Source of the DNA: Eublepharis macularius
Taxonomy: Eukaryota > Chordata > Lepidosauria > Squamata > Eublepharidae
Direction: 5' to 3'
Assembly: GCF_028583425.1 (NCBI RefSeq)
Contig: NC_072790.1
Location: 212,576,897 to 212,640,896 of the forward strand
Length of the DNA: 64,000 bases
The translations under genes and the position numbers were made by a program. Positions 1 through 41,900 of the stretch are shown piece by piece. The first letter of the stretch is position 1. Every line of letters begins with the position of its first letter. The notes under the pieces are model-generated. The model saw only the letters and a list, made by a program, of their open reading frames with translations. It had not been told where the DNA came from and ran no database searches.

Positions 1-224
1 TTCCAGAGAACCTTGAGGTTCTTTGGAAACATACCAACGGTTCCTCAGTAAGCAGATCAGTTCTGGTGGACAAGCTTGTCTGCAAGACAACCTTCTCCAC
101 CACTACTGGCCCTCACTGAGGGGTGTGTTCTTGGTTGCACTTTCATTTCATTTAAGATGACGGCAAGCTCTAAAAGGCCTGGCCATTAGCTTATTGAATT
201 AAAGGTTCACCTGAGAACATTAAT

Positions 225-700
225 AAGAACAGCACTGCTGGATCAAACGAAAGGTCCATCTAATCCAAAATTCTGTTTTCCTGCCAATGGCCAAACAGAT
301 GCACCTGGAAGATCTCTAAGCAGGGCATGAGGACCAAAGTTTCCCACGGTTGTTGTTCCCCCAGAAACTGCTATTGAGAAGAACACTTCCCTTGAATATA
401 GTCATCATGACTAATAAGAACTGATGGACCTAACCTCCAGGCATTTGTCTAACTCTCCTTTAAATGCCCAGAATCCTCTGCCATGTGCAAAGGTTCTGTG
501 GCAAATAGATTGACGTGCAAAGGATTTCGAAAGGTATAAAATTTGAAAGCTACTGCTTCTGATGCTTCAAAGAATTTCAAACATATTTCTTCAGTAATCT
601 TAACAACAGCCTTGTAAAATATGGCTGGTATTTTAATATGCATATCACAGACAGAGGTCAAGGCCCAAGGAGAGTGGCTCACCTAAGGCTGCCAAGTGTC
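225..700. repeat. Diverged interspersed repeat (SINE/CR1-like)
   Basis: The stretch beginning with a 'taagaacagcactgctggatca' type opening and running through 'ggtccatctaatcc' resembles an interspersed repeat common in reptile genomes. It is followed by a second diverged piece with the 'acaacagccttgtaaaatatggc' signature of MIR/tRNA-SINE cores. The family name is not certain. A chance open frame on the minus strand lies inside it and is not a gene. Confidence 0.4.
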
Positions 701-759
701 TATGGAGATCACAGGGAGATGAAATTTGCATCTGGGTCTTCCTGATTTACAGATCAGGG

Positions 760-1380
760 TCTTTTCCCAGGTATGTCCCTGGTTCTGGCTGATAGATGTA
801 TTTTGGGAGTGTCAGGCTCCGCTGCAGGGTCGTTGGAGTCTGGAGGGACTCGTTCTCCAGGTTGGCCCCTCATCCTAGCCGCCGGCTGCAGAGTAGGCTT
901 CACAATGGGGGAGAAGGGGGGATTACAGCACCCTTGCACCCTCTCTCCCCCACCCCTTTTGTGGGCTGGTCTATGGAGTGAGTCTATCACTCGCTCGCTC
1001 TGCCTATCCTCTCCAGCCAAGCATCGCAAAACACTCCTTCTTGGCCTGCCCTCTTAGCCCACTTTTATGGGGTCATCCTAGGAGGATCCCCATCCCTTTC
1101 ACAGACTCCATCCCATGACCTCCCTCCTCCCTTGTTGGGCAGGTGCCTGGGCCAACCAGAGGGCCTCCAGCTGGCTTGCCTCCCTTCCCCCTTCCTCCTG
1201 CACCCAATGGGGTGCCACCCACAGAGTGGGGTTGGCAGGGCCTTGCCAGTCTTGTCGAGGCCTGCACGGGCAGGCAGATGTTCCAGCCACCGGCGTCGCA
1301 GCTGGGGTTGCCAGTGGCTGCCCAGTGGGGCCCTCCCCTTTCATGCCCTGAAAAGCTTCAAATGTCCATTTTTACCCTGT
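760..1380. other. GC-rich intronic or flanking block, no gene seen
   Basis: This block is markedly richer in G+C than its surroundings and gives short overlapping open frames on both strands, the pattern expected of GC-rich non-coding DNA. No splice-bounded conserved exon or recognised domain was found. It could be an unclassified repeat. Confidence 0.4.
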
Positions 1381-2002
1381 AAGCCTCTATTAAAGGGACA
1401 GGACATTTTTCTCCATGCCTGCTGGCAATTCTTTACATGTTTATTTTCTTTAGTGTGGCAAACAGCAGCTCCTCAGGCTGTGCTGCAGCACTAATCTGAA
1501 GGTGGGCCCGCACGCACCTAAGTAGCATGGAACTCCCAGACCAAGTCTGTCAACTGGACTCAAGGGCATACCCAGGAAAAGTGTATCATGTTATTAGGCC
1601 CTCAGTCTCTTGGCAGTATGCAACATGATTGCATACACATAGATGTATATGTCAGACTCTCTGTTCAAGCTTGACGTACTCTTGCTCATCTCTGATGTTC
1701 ATGGTTGTGATCCAGAGACTTAGTGCCAACTCAGGTAAATCTTTGTTCTTTGTTCTATTACAGGTTGCCAAGTAACGTGTGCACTCTTGTCAAATTGCCA
1801 TGGAGGGGGTGCCTCCATTCAGGAGGCATGGAGGCAACAGATTGCCTTTCCTTGTTCTCTATTGCTTGCCCTTGATTTTCATAGTACCTGGTCTGATAGA
1901 GCCAGGCTGCCTTGGCTTCTCAGCAATCACGTTTCACATCTTGAAAATTATTGTCCAAAGAAATATAACTGGCATCAGAAATGTTCCCAAGTGCCCTCTT
2001 AC

Positions 2003-27811
<25,809 letters not shown>

Positions 27812-27899
27812 CTAAAAGAAACGATGGTGCAGTTAAAATTCCTGGAAACATCACTGGATTTGGAGACAATTCTCCAGCTCTTTATTTTGGGACTCACAT

Positions 27900-30010
27900 T
27901 GAACGCAACGTGGATTAAGAAATCTGGTTGCAATAGACTGTGCTGGAATTAGGAAAATTTAAACCTCAGCACTGCCCTAAACCCATTAAATAGCCTCCAG
28001 GGGGGTCAGAGGGGATTGAAGCAGTGAAAAAGTGTAGCTGAATTTTTAAAGCTTGGGCAGTTAACCAGACAACCTCTATGAACTATATTCTACCTTCTAG
28101 GAGGAAATTCCTTTCCTCCTTCATGGTATGCTAAAAAAATGAATGTTAAAATTTCTCAAAGTGTGCCCAGATACCTTCACAGGGAATGTGAAATGGCTTA
28201 TAAAGGTGCATTGTTTCTAGGACTGTGTTCAAAGCTACTTTAACTAGTTTGAAACATTTTTATCTAACTGGCTATCATTCTTTCTCTCGCAGTGCCTTGT
28301 ATCCCACTCAAGAGGAAGAGCCTGGAGGTCTTCAACTGGAATTTTTAGTAGCTTGCAGGTGCTGGAAGAAAGGCATGGTCTATATTTTTATACCTTGGCA
28401 TAGGTTGAATTTCTGTTCCTTCTTTGTTCTGAAAGAGCATTTCAAAATAATTAGAAGCCCTTTGATAATGAACATAAGGTTTATTCCTTATCTGGCTTTA
28501 AGAGCACACTGCAGCCATTGTGGAGGGAACTTGTATTTTGCTCTTTTAAATGCATATTTTGCTGTGTTTGTTTTCTGATTTTTACCTACATGGCCTGTAG
28601 GTTCAGATTTCCTTCTATAATAAATCACTTCTAACCTTTTTATTCCATGCTTTTAAGACATTTCACTATCCATCTGCCCATGTCATGTGTTGGTCATGTT
28701 ATCCAATTTGTTTCCTAGATACCTTAGTGCTGTGGGTAAGTAGAAGTTATAGCTCTGTGATTTTGCTTCTTTGCAAGTATATGCATATCCACTTGGAAAA
28801 AATATTTATTTACTTAGGAAAATTTCAGTGCCATATCTGCCCAAACTCAGTGACAATCACAAATGCTCAGCTCAGCCTTTAAGATAACCCTGTAAAGTAG
28901 GCTGGTATTATTTCCCCTTATTTGGGACTGGGAATGTAAAGATCAAGTTTCTGGGGGAACATAATTATTTTCTTCTTCATGTCCTGCCATGTGCCTCCAG
29001 TCAATCTCCTGACTCAGCCAAGGACCCAAACATTATTTTATTTTTGAGTCTGTTGTTACACACGTTATTGTTAAAAACTAGTCTCTCATTTTTTAAAAAA
29101 GAGTCAAAGAACACCCTACTACATATTAACAACCAAAGCTCAGTGCTATAGCAACAGTACTACTTGGGTGTATAACAGCTCTGTAAAGCATAAGACCTAA
29201 ACGGGATTCAATAGATTTAGTCCACTAGAAATACTTTAGATGACATATCAGCAACTGGTGGGGCCGGTTGGCTCCATGAGACCAGACGTCTCGCCCTCCA
29301 GTTGGCAATCTTTTTCTCTCCCGTTTTCTTATTTGGCCCTGAAAGGGAACTAGGATTGATACAGGGCAATGAATTTCTTTTTCCAAAACTTATTTTTTTA
29401 GATATTGCCACTGATTCCTTTTATTTTCTTTTAAGAGTAGGATTTCTCTTTCATTTCTCTTCAAAGAAAAATCAAACTGCCCTTTTGTAACTTCATCTCT
29501 TGCAGCAGTTATACACTCCAGGATGGTGCTCTAGCAGGATAGGAAGATGTGGGAAGACACTGCCTGCCTCTGAGCATCCATAGAGTGAAATCCTGAAATT
29601 CTACAGAACCTCCCCTCCCCCCTCCTCTCTTCAAATTTCTTTTGATCAAAAAGGAATTGATTAGAAACTGACTCCAAATTTGTAAAAAGAGGAAAAGGAT
29701 TGCTGGATTTCAGGGCAAAACTAGGTAAAGAAAAATAAAGAGAATTTCTCTAAAAAGGAACAGTGTAAGGAACAGGGTTGGCAACAGAAGCCACCAAGGA
29801 TCCGTAGGGTTTACCCCACCCCAATCATCTTCTTAAACAGCCTCCCAGAAAAGCCAAGACTTGGAGTAAGTCGACATCTTGTTTCAGACAATGGGTTGGA
29901 TTTGATTTCTAGATACTTCTCCATCAAGACAGGTTTCTATTTTTAAAAGGGGGCATTTGGGGGCACTTTAAAGATTAACGGATTCATTGTGGACTGGGGA
30001 TTATGTAGGA
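27900..30010. other. CLHC1 5' intron, no gene seen
   Basis: AT-rich sequence with only short chance open frames. The non-coding first CLHC1 exon(s) should lie between here and the promoter near 30.4 kb but could not be placed. Confidence 0.4.
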
Positions 30011-30019
30011 TAAAAATCT

Positions 30020-30095
30020 GGCTAGATTTTCAGGTGCTGCCAGACTCTTGTTTATTTCTGCTGCTACAGACCAACACGGTTACTTACTACTCTGT
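30020..30095 (+). repeat. Short 'actaacacggctac' family repeat
   Basis: 'gctgctacagaccaacacggttac' matches the 3' part of the repeat seen at 51760-51822 and in the fold-back at 63385-63537. Confidence 0.6.
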
Positions 30096-30329
30096 AATTT
30101 ACATCGTAGTAGCTCTGCAGCGAAGTAGCTCTTGGGCATCCTCTGTTCAACTACATCCGCGTACAACCGCGTGTTTGTGGGAAGGGAAAATAGAGGCCTC
30201 AATCGTACATCAGAAATAGGTTCTGAACCTGAAGCCACTGGAGAAAACGTCCCGCTTTCCAATCACCCCGACCTACCGAAGGAATCACCGTTAGTCGCGT
30301 CGTATCTAAGCAGCTGAGGCGGGACCAGG

Positions 30330-30573
30330 ACCAATGCCTTATGGGAAATGTGGTTTCTCGCTCGCCCGACTACAACTCCCGATGAGCCTTTCAAAGCTGG
30401 GGCGGGAGTCTACCGCCTATGCGCGTCGCCTCCAAGAAAAACTACCACTCCCATCATAATTTCTAATATGCATTAGGTGTGATGTATGCCGGGAGTTGTA
30501 GTCCAACTGGCGGCTTGAGGCCCCGCCTTCTCCTTCTCCACAGTCTCGGAAACCCCGTGCGGGAGTGAGTTGC
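30330..30573. promoter_or_regulatory. Bidirectional CLHC1/RPS27A promoter with ACTACAACTCCC motifs
   Basis: Between the two head-to-head genes there is a CpG-rich segment with actacaactcccgatg (30369-30384, plus), actaccactcccatca (30441-30456, plus) and gccgggagttgtagtcc (30488-30504, minus). A weaker tgggaaatgtggt lies near 30343. These resemble the ZNF143/THAP11-type (SBS) element ACTACAATTCCCAG. A CCAAT box is at 30331-30335. Confidence 0.65.
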
Positions 30574-36138
<5,565 letters not shown>

Positions 36139-36139
36139 A

Positions 36140-37141
36140 ACCTTTAAATGTCGCTGTTTGTTTGATTACATGAAAGAAATGTGTGTGTGTGTGGGGGGGG
36201 GGGTCCCTGAAACATTGCTCAGGTCATGTGTGGTGGAGGTGATGTGTGGGATTACAAAGGACTGGACTGCTGCTCAGTGCAAGGGGCAGCATCTTTACAC
36301 CTGATCTTGTTGCACTGTCCTCAGTGTCATAGGAAACAGTTTTAACCCCACTGCTCTAATAACTTAAAAACTTAGAAGCTACAGTGCTTAGTTGTAGATA
36401 TATGGTTCAGGGATGCTTCCCTTTAAAATAAATCTTCAGTGAAGCTGAATTCTGTGACCCCCTTACCCTTGCTTTATTTTATGTAATTCCATTTATCTGA
36501 CCAAAGGAAAAGGTACATACACACACAGCCTCTCTTTGGAGTCAGTGTTTCTTATCCTGGGCCTGGGGTTCAATGTCTGCAAGGATAGGGTGAGCCTCTT
36601 GGACTATAAATGAAGTATCTAAACTGTTGTTTCTGTCTTCATGGCTAATATGAAAAAAGTGACTCCTTAGTTTTCTAGGAATGAGGGCTGGGATGATAAA
36701 TAAATGGTATTTTAGTTGACTTCGATTATGGATCCAGTTTCTCCTTGATGCTGAATTTCCTTAAGTATGTTAAGAACAGGATATACATTTTTGTTTATGC
36801 TTCATTGTTGTTGCAATTCATTTCCCATTGACACCAATGGTAAACACTTTTCTGGCTGTAACTGTCCAGCTGGTGATACTTTTCAGTGATTGCACATATT
36901 CCCTTCCAAACTGCAAACAGAAAGGTGTGTTTTATAAGCAGAAGGATGTTCAGCAACCTTACAGAGCAGACTAAATGTAGGAATCAACATATCCACTCTG
37001 ATTACAGTGAGTATGCAATGTGAGAAAAGACCCACAAAAAATGTTCTAAATAATTAACATTTTTGTAGGGGGAGTGCCACTCCTCTGCCCTTCCATCAGT
37101 GGTTACTAACAGATAAAAAAGAGAACTTACTAGTAATTTTC
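36140..37141. other. RPS27A-MTIF2 convergent intergenic region
   Basis: No gene seen. It contains a (GT)n/G-run microsatellite at 36181-36203 and otherwise unique-looking DNA. Confidence 0.5.
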
Positions 37142-37199
37142 AACAGATGGTTGAAAATTATGGAACCATTATAGGTTCCATAATTTTCAACCATCTGTT
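37142..37199. repeat. Perfect 26-bp inverted repeat
   Basis: Left arm aacagatggttgaaaattat plus ggaacc, a 6-base loop attata, and a perfectly complementary right arm. It would form a stable hairpin in RNA or a cruciform in DNA. No duplication or known TIR was seen at its borders. Confidence 0.9.
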
Positions 37200-37516
37200 T
37201 TAACTGTTTTAGTTACCATTTGAAGCAGACTGGTATGAAAGGAGGGCTCTGCCCAGCTGTGCCATTTTCTATTGAAAATCTCCAGCAAATTGCTTTTAGA
37301 AAACCTTACTGGCAGCTGTATGGTGTGTGTCTGTCTTGTGTACTCGGTAGGGACATTTATTTATGTCGTTTATCGTCTCATTGAGACTCAAGGCGGATTA
37401 CATAGTGTGTTTCCCTCTCTTCTCTACGTCCTCACCTTCCCTACTGTGTTTTATGTTCTGGGAGGGATAAGAAAGCAGGATTTTTATCAAGAGCAATGGA
37501 AAGGGACTCCCTAGAG

Positions 37517-37824
37517 CAAGGGGCCCCCAACATTTTTGAGTCTGTGGACCCCTTTAAATTCTGACATAGGATGGTGGGTACATCCAAAACTCTGCTGTTG
37601 GAGGCAGTGCTATGCACACAACCCCACAGGAAGCCCTGGTACAGGGGGAGAATGTATATGGGGGGGAAAGGAAAAAACTATTACTGGTAGCAATTGCCAC
37701 CCAAACGTTATTTTAATCTGCACAGCCAATCAGAAGCCCTTCTGGGCAACAGGCACACCCACTTTCTAAAATGGGAAAGGTGATGTGGCCATGGTGCCCT
37801 TAGGTGCCATGTTGGGGACCCCTG
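37517..37824. mobile_element. Non-autonomous hAT MITE, older copy
   Basis: Ends caaggggcccccaac and gttggggacccctg and the internal phrases 'gccaatcagaagcccttctggg' and 'ggtgccatgttgggg' match the element at 33167-33497. The flanking 8-mers agree only partly, so it is older. Confidence 0.75.
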
Positions 37825-38531
37825 CTCTGGACAGCCTTTCTGAATGACTATAACTGATATAAGAATATATACAGAAAAAGAGAAAATAATACCTTGGAAC
37901 TAAAGGTGTACTGGTAACATTTACCAAAATAATTTTCACTTCATCCTTACCGCAGTATCATTCACTGGTAAATGGCCATTCTTTGCAATATCTTCATTAT
38001 TAGAATGAAAAGGTTAAAAGGTACAGATATTTTCAAATAGGTAAATCAAAGGTTACATGATCAATAAGGACTCTTCAGCTCATGTTCCTTTAAGTCACAA
38101 CTATCGGGTCCTGAGGCTTATTAAACCTGTGACTGCTTTTGGAATTTTGAGGAGAAGTAGTAGCTGCTACCACAGAATGGTTGACAAGTGGGGCTAGGGC
38201 TGAACACTAAATGCTGGGAGGTTTCTTCTCTTATTCAGGCAGCTGTTACTGAATGAGTGCTTTCCTGACTCACCTCCTGCTCCAGTAAGGTAGAGGAAAG
38301 CCAGGATTAGTTCTATACTTTGGGGAAGATGTAAGTGGGTGGTAGAAAATATATCTGTGAACCATCACAACAGCCTTGGATACCATTTGGGGGATAGCTC
38401 TTGAGAGTAGCTCAAGAATAAAGTACCCTGCTTTATATATGTAAAAAAAATCTTAATCTCTCCTGCTTGAACAAACCCTCATTTCCGAACTTTTAATGAC
38501 TACTCAAGCAGTCAGATAAGCCCATCAAAAT

Positions 38532-38537
38532 TTTATT
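38532..38537 (-). terminator. MTIF2: Likely MTIF2 polyadenylation signal
   Basis: AATAAA on the minus strand lies about 290 bases after the stop codon, giving a 3' UTR of roughly 0.3 kb. Other signals further left cannot be excluded. Confidence 0.5.
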
Positions 38538-38829
38538 TTGGTCCAGCCAGAACAGAGCTCTTGCAGCATTAAGTGGAGTATTCCTCAAGCATCCAGACTT
38601 CCTTATGTCCTATTATGCAGCTCCCAGAATGGTTGTCCCATGGGTAAATTTGCTAAACCAGAATAATGTAGTAAACCCAGAAGTTCTTTCTGTGGTAACC
38701 ACTTCTGAAATGTCAAGTTGGGAACTGTTAATTTCTATAGTGCAAACTCCTTCACAAAAGGCTCCATTGTGGCATGTTCTATGAAGAGTTTGGGTCATAA
38801 TTCCAGTCTCCTGTCAGCTGATCAAAAAT

Positions 38830-38999
38830 TCAAAACCCTGGGTTCCAGGAAATTTTCTGTTCAATCTTCTTTTCATTGAAACAAACAATCTTATCGCCAA
38901 CTTGAAACTCAACGTTTTTCTCCAAACTAAGCCCACAATCCATGCCAGTCTTCACTACAGGGACATCATCCTGGTGGTGCTTCAGTGACGACAAGTAAC
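38830..38999 (-). CDS. MTIF2: MTIF2 coding exon 13, C-terminus and stop
   Basis: Encodes [40 protein letters not shown] and ends KISWNPGF-stop, as in mammals. The acceptor follows ctatctag. Confidence 0.95.
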
Positions 39000-41900
39000 C
39001 TAGATAGAATGAATATCAGTAAGTTAGAATGGCAATATGAGCAGTTTTAGAACTTGGACATATATAACAACTATTTCAGCAACATTTCTTGGGGTTATAG
39101 AGTGCAGAGCTCTTTAAACTCTGTTTCTTACTGGTAAGTCGCTAATATTTGTGGTGCATTACCCTTCAAAAGTGCCTTGTACCAAAATGAAGCACTGGGC
39201 AGAACATGCTGAAACTTATGAAGTAATCTGAAGTTTATAGCATAGATGTATGATTTGGGATGGTTCAAATTTTATTTTGCAATGCCCATTTTAGCTGGGC
39301 TGTATCTGACTTCTATAAGAAGCTAGTAACCAAATTCCAGCCTTGTGAAAAAACCACACTTTAACTAGTCAGATGGCACCCTGGTCATAGTGAAGCAGCA
39401 CATGCAATGATTCATGGGAGATGGGAACAGAACCTGAAAATTAACTAGCAAACGAGAATTCGCTTTACTCACCTGACCAAATCACATCTCCATTACGAAT
39501 TAATTTGAACTTCATCTTTTTTTCTAGTTGTCCCTTCTGTACTCTGCAGCCAGCTACCGGAACTTTTTTTTTCCCTACTGTGACTTCAAAGGTAGCTAAA
39601 ATAACAGCTTCTCCTGAAGAAAATAAATAGAAGAATTAGATTCATAATTATCAAAAGACATCTGCTGTTTCTTAAAGGGATCTATCACAATTTTCACAAA
39701 ACCTACATTCTATGCTAACTTGTATCATATTATTTAGTATGCTTGATAGGCAAGAAACAAGGAGCTCCTCTGGGCCCTCAAGTCCAGACCCTGAAAACAT
39801 TATTTAGCTAACTCTGCTGCCACCTTCTTAGGCATTAGGCTCCCCTTTTCAAACATACCTTCACAGAAGCTAAGCTTTTCAGGAAGCCAGATTTGACATC
39901 TCTTAGGTCATTCTGTATTTTTTGTGTGTCCCTCAGAGAAATAGCAAACTCAAAGCCCTACACACTGTTTCTTACGTTCCACAAAAAACTGCTAAACTCT
40001 AGAAAATCCCTGTTAGATCAGCTCATCTAGTCTGGCATCCTGTTTCCTAATAGTAGCTAGCTGGATATTGCTAGGAAGCCACAAGGAGTCCATTACTTGG
40101 CCTTAGCACCAGGGATTCAGAGGTATACCTACCTAAAATATGCTCTTCCACAGTGCTCGGCAATGTGCAGCTTAGCTCCTCGTGCAAGTCTTCAATCAGC
40201 CGATAGATGATATTGTGGATTTTAATTTTTATGTCCTTTTTAGAAGCCAGCTGCTGAATAGATTTACTTGCATTCACATTGAACCCATACACAACACCTG
40301 ACAGGTCAGGGAAAAATAAATGTAAGTCACAAATCCACTCAAATGCTGCATTTGTACAGACACACAGTCCCACAACCAAGTTACCTCGCAAAGCTAAAAT
40401 ACCTTACTTTCTTGCTCCAATTTTTCAATCAGTTTCCTGTTTGTAGCAACATGTATTTTAAGAAAGACAATGGGCTGGATATTCTGGTAAGCCTCCACTA
40501 ATGAAAATGAAGGGAATTTAAGTCAATTCCCCCATCTCATGCCTCATTTGTCCTTCATGCTGTTCTTTGGGGTCCTCTAGGATTACCATTTTGGGGAGCA
40601 AATTCTGGATGTAGCAAAAGGGTTGAGCACAAATTACTACTAAATCCAATCCAGGATGCTGATGTGCCAATTCACGATGTGCAATATTAAAGAATCAGAG
40701 TTGCATATGTGGTTTCCAACCCTGTATCAGAAGCAACCCCCAAAGCCCCAGCAAATGGCCTTAGAGAGACATCTGGCCATGATCTAGTTAATACAACATA
40801 ATACAATCCTACACTGGGTGGATCAGGATGCATCTTCCTACCTATCTTATGACATGGATGGGGCTTCACATCCCATTCTGCTATGCTGGCATAATTCAGC
40901 CACCGTGGCACACTTAATTGACATCTCTGTATTCGAGGATTTCTCGATCCCACCCTTCTCAACTATTTACTGAGTTGCCAATTATGCTATTGGAAACGTG
41001 AAACCACAGGCTCCTACCTATTGATCAAAAAGCCACACCATTTCATACAGACCACCTCAGCATCCACTACCTTGAAATGTTTCTGCAAGATTTAGGTCAT
41101 TTTCACTTATATCTCCAATCCCAAAATTGAGAACATCTAATTCACACTCCTCATCTGCATCATAGGTATCGAGGATATTCAAAATGGCTTCCACAGAACC
41201 ATCAACATCACCTGGTAGACCAAGAGTATTTTAGTTGCAATGCAGAAAAAACATCAAAAGCAAATAATGGAACATCAACTACTTGGATTTGTCAACCAGG
41301 AATTTCTATGCCAAACTCAATTCAATTAACAAGAGCTGAACAACAAGTCTAACTTTGAAAGCTTCCCAATGACTTTTGTTCCATGGTTGTTGGGGGTTTT
41401 CCGGGCTGTATTGCCGTGGTCTTGGCATTGTAGTTCCTGACGTTTCGCCAGCAGCTGTGGCTGGCATCTTCAGAGGTGTAGCACCAAAAGACAGAGATCT
41501 CTCAGTGTCACAGTGTGGAAAAGATGTAGGTCATTTGTATCTACTCAGGAGGGGTGGGGTTGAGCTGAGTCATTCTGTAAGAGTTTCCCAGGGTGTGGAA
41601 TGCTAATGGCGGGAGGCTTCATTGTATCCTGAGGAGGTTCTTTTGCATATGGATTGGTGCTTGATGTGCTAATCTTCTCTGCAGGGCTATTGTCGGGTGT
41701 GGAGTGTTTTGTTGGCCTGGTGTTTTTCAAAACTGGATCCCATGCTCTGTTCATTCTTAAGGTTTCTTCTTTCCTGTTGAAGTTTTGCTTATGCTTGTGA
41801 ATTTCGGATTTCGAAATCCGAAGAGCAATCAAACCCAGGATGAATCAAACAACCAAGGAAAAACAGTCACCTACAGGAAAAGTGTTTTTGCCATATATCA

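Noticed and set aside
449-682. Minus-strand 77-codon frame read as a possible CLHC1 exon
   Set aside because: It lies in a diverged interspersed repeat and shows no match to the CLHC1 segment expected after the exon at 2003-2177.
754-1494. Overlapping open frames on both strands
   Set aside because: GC-rich composition alone explains them; proline/glycine/alanine-rich with no domain, and no consistent splice structure.
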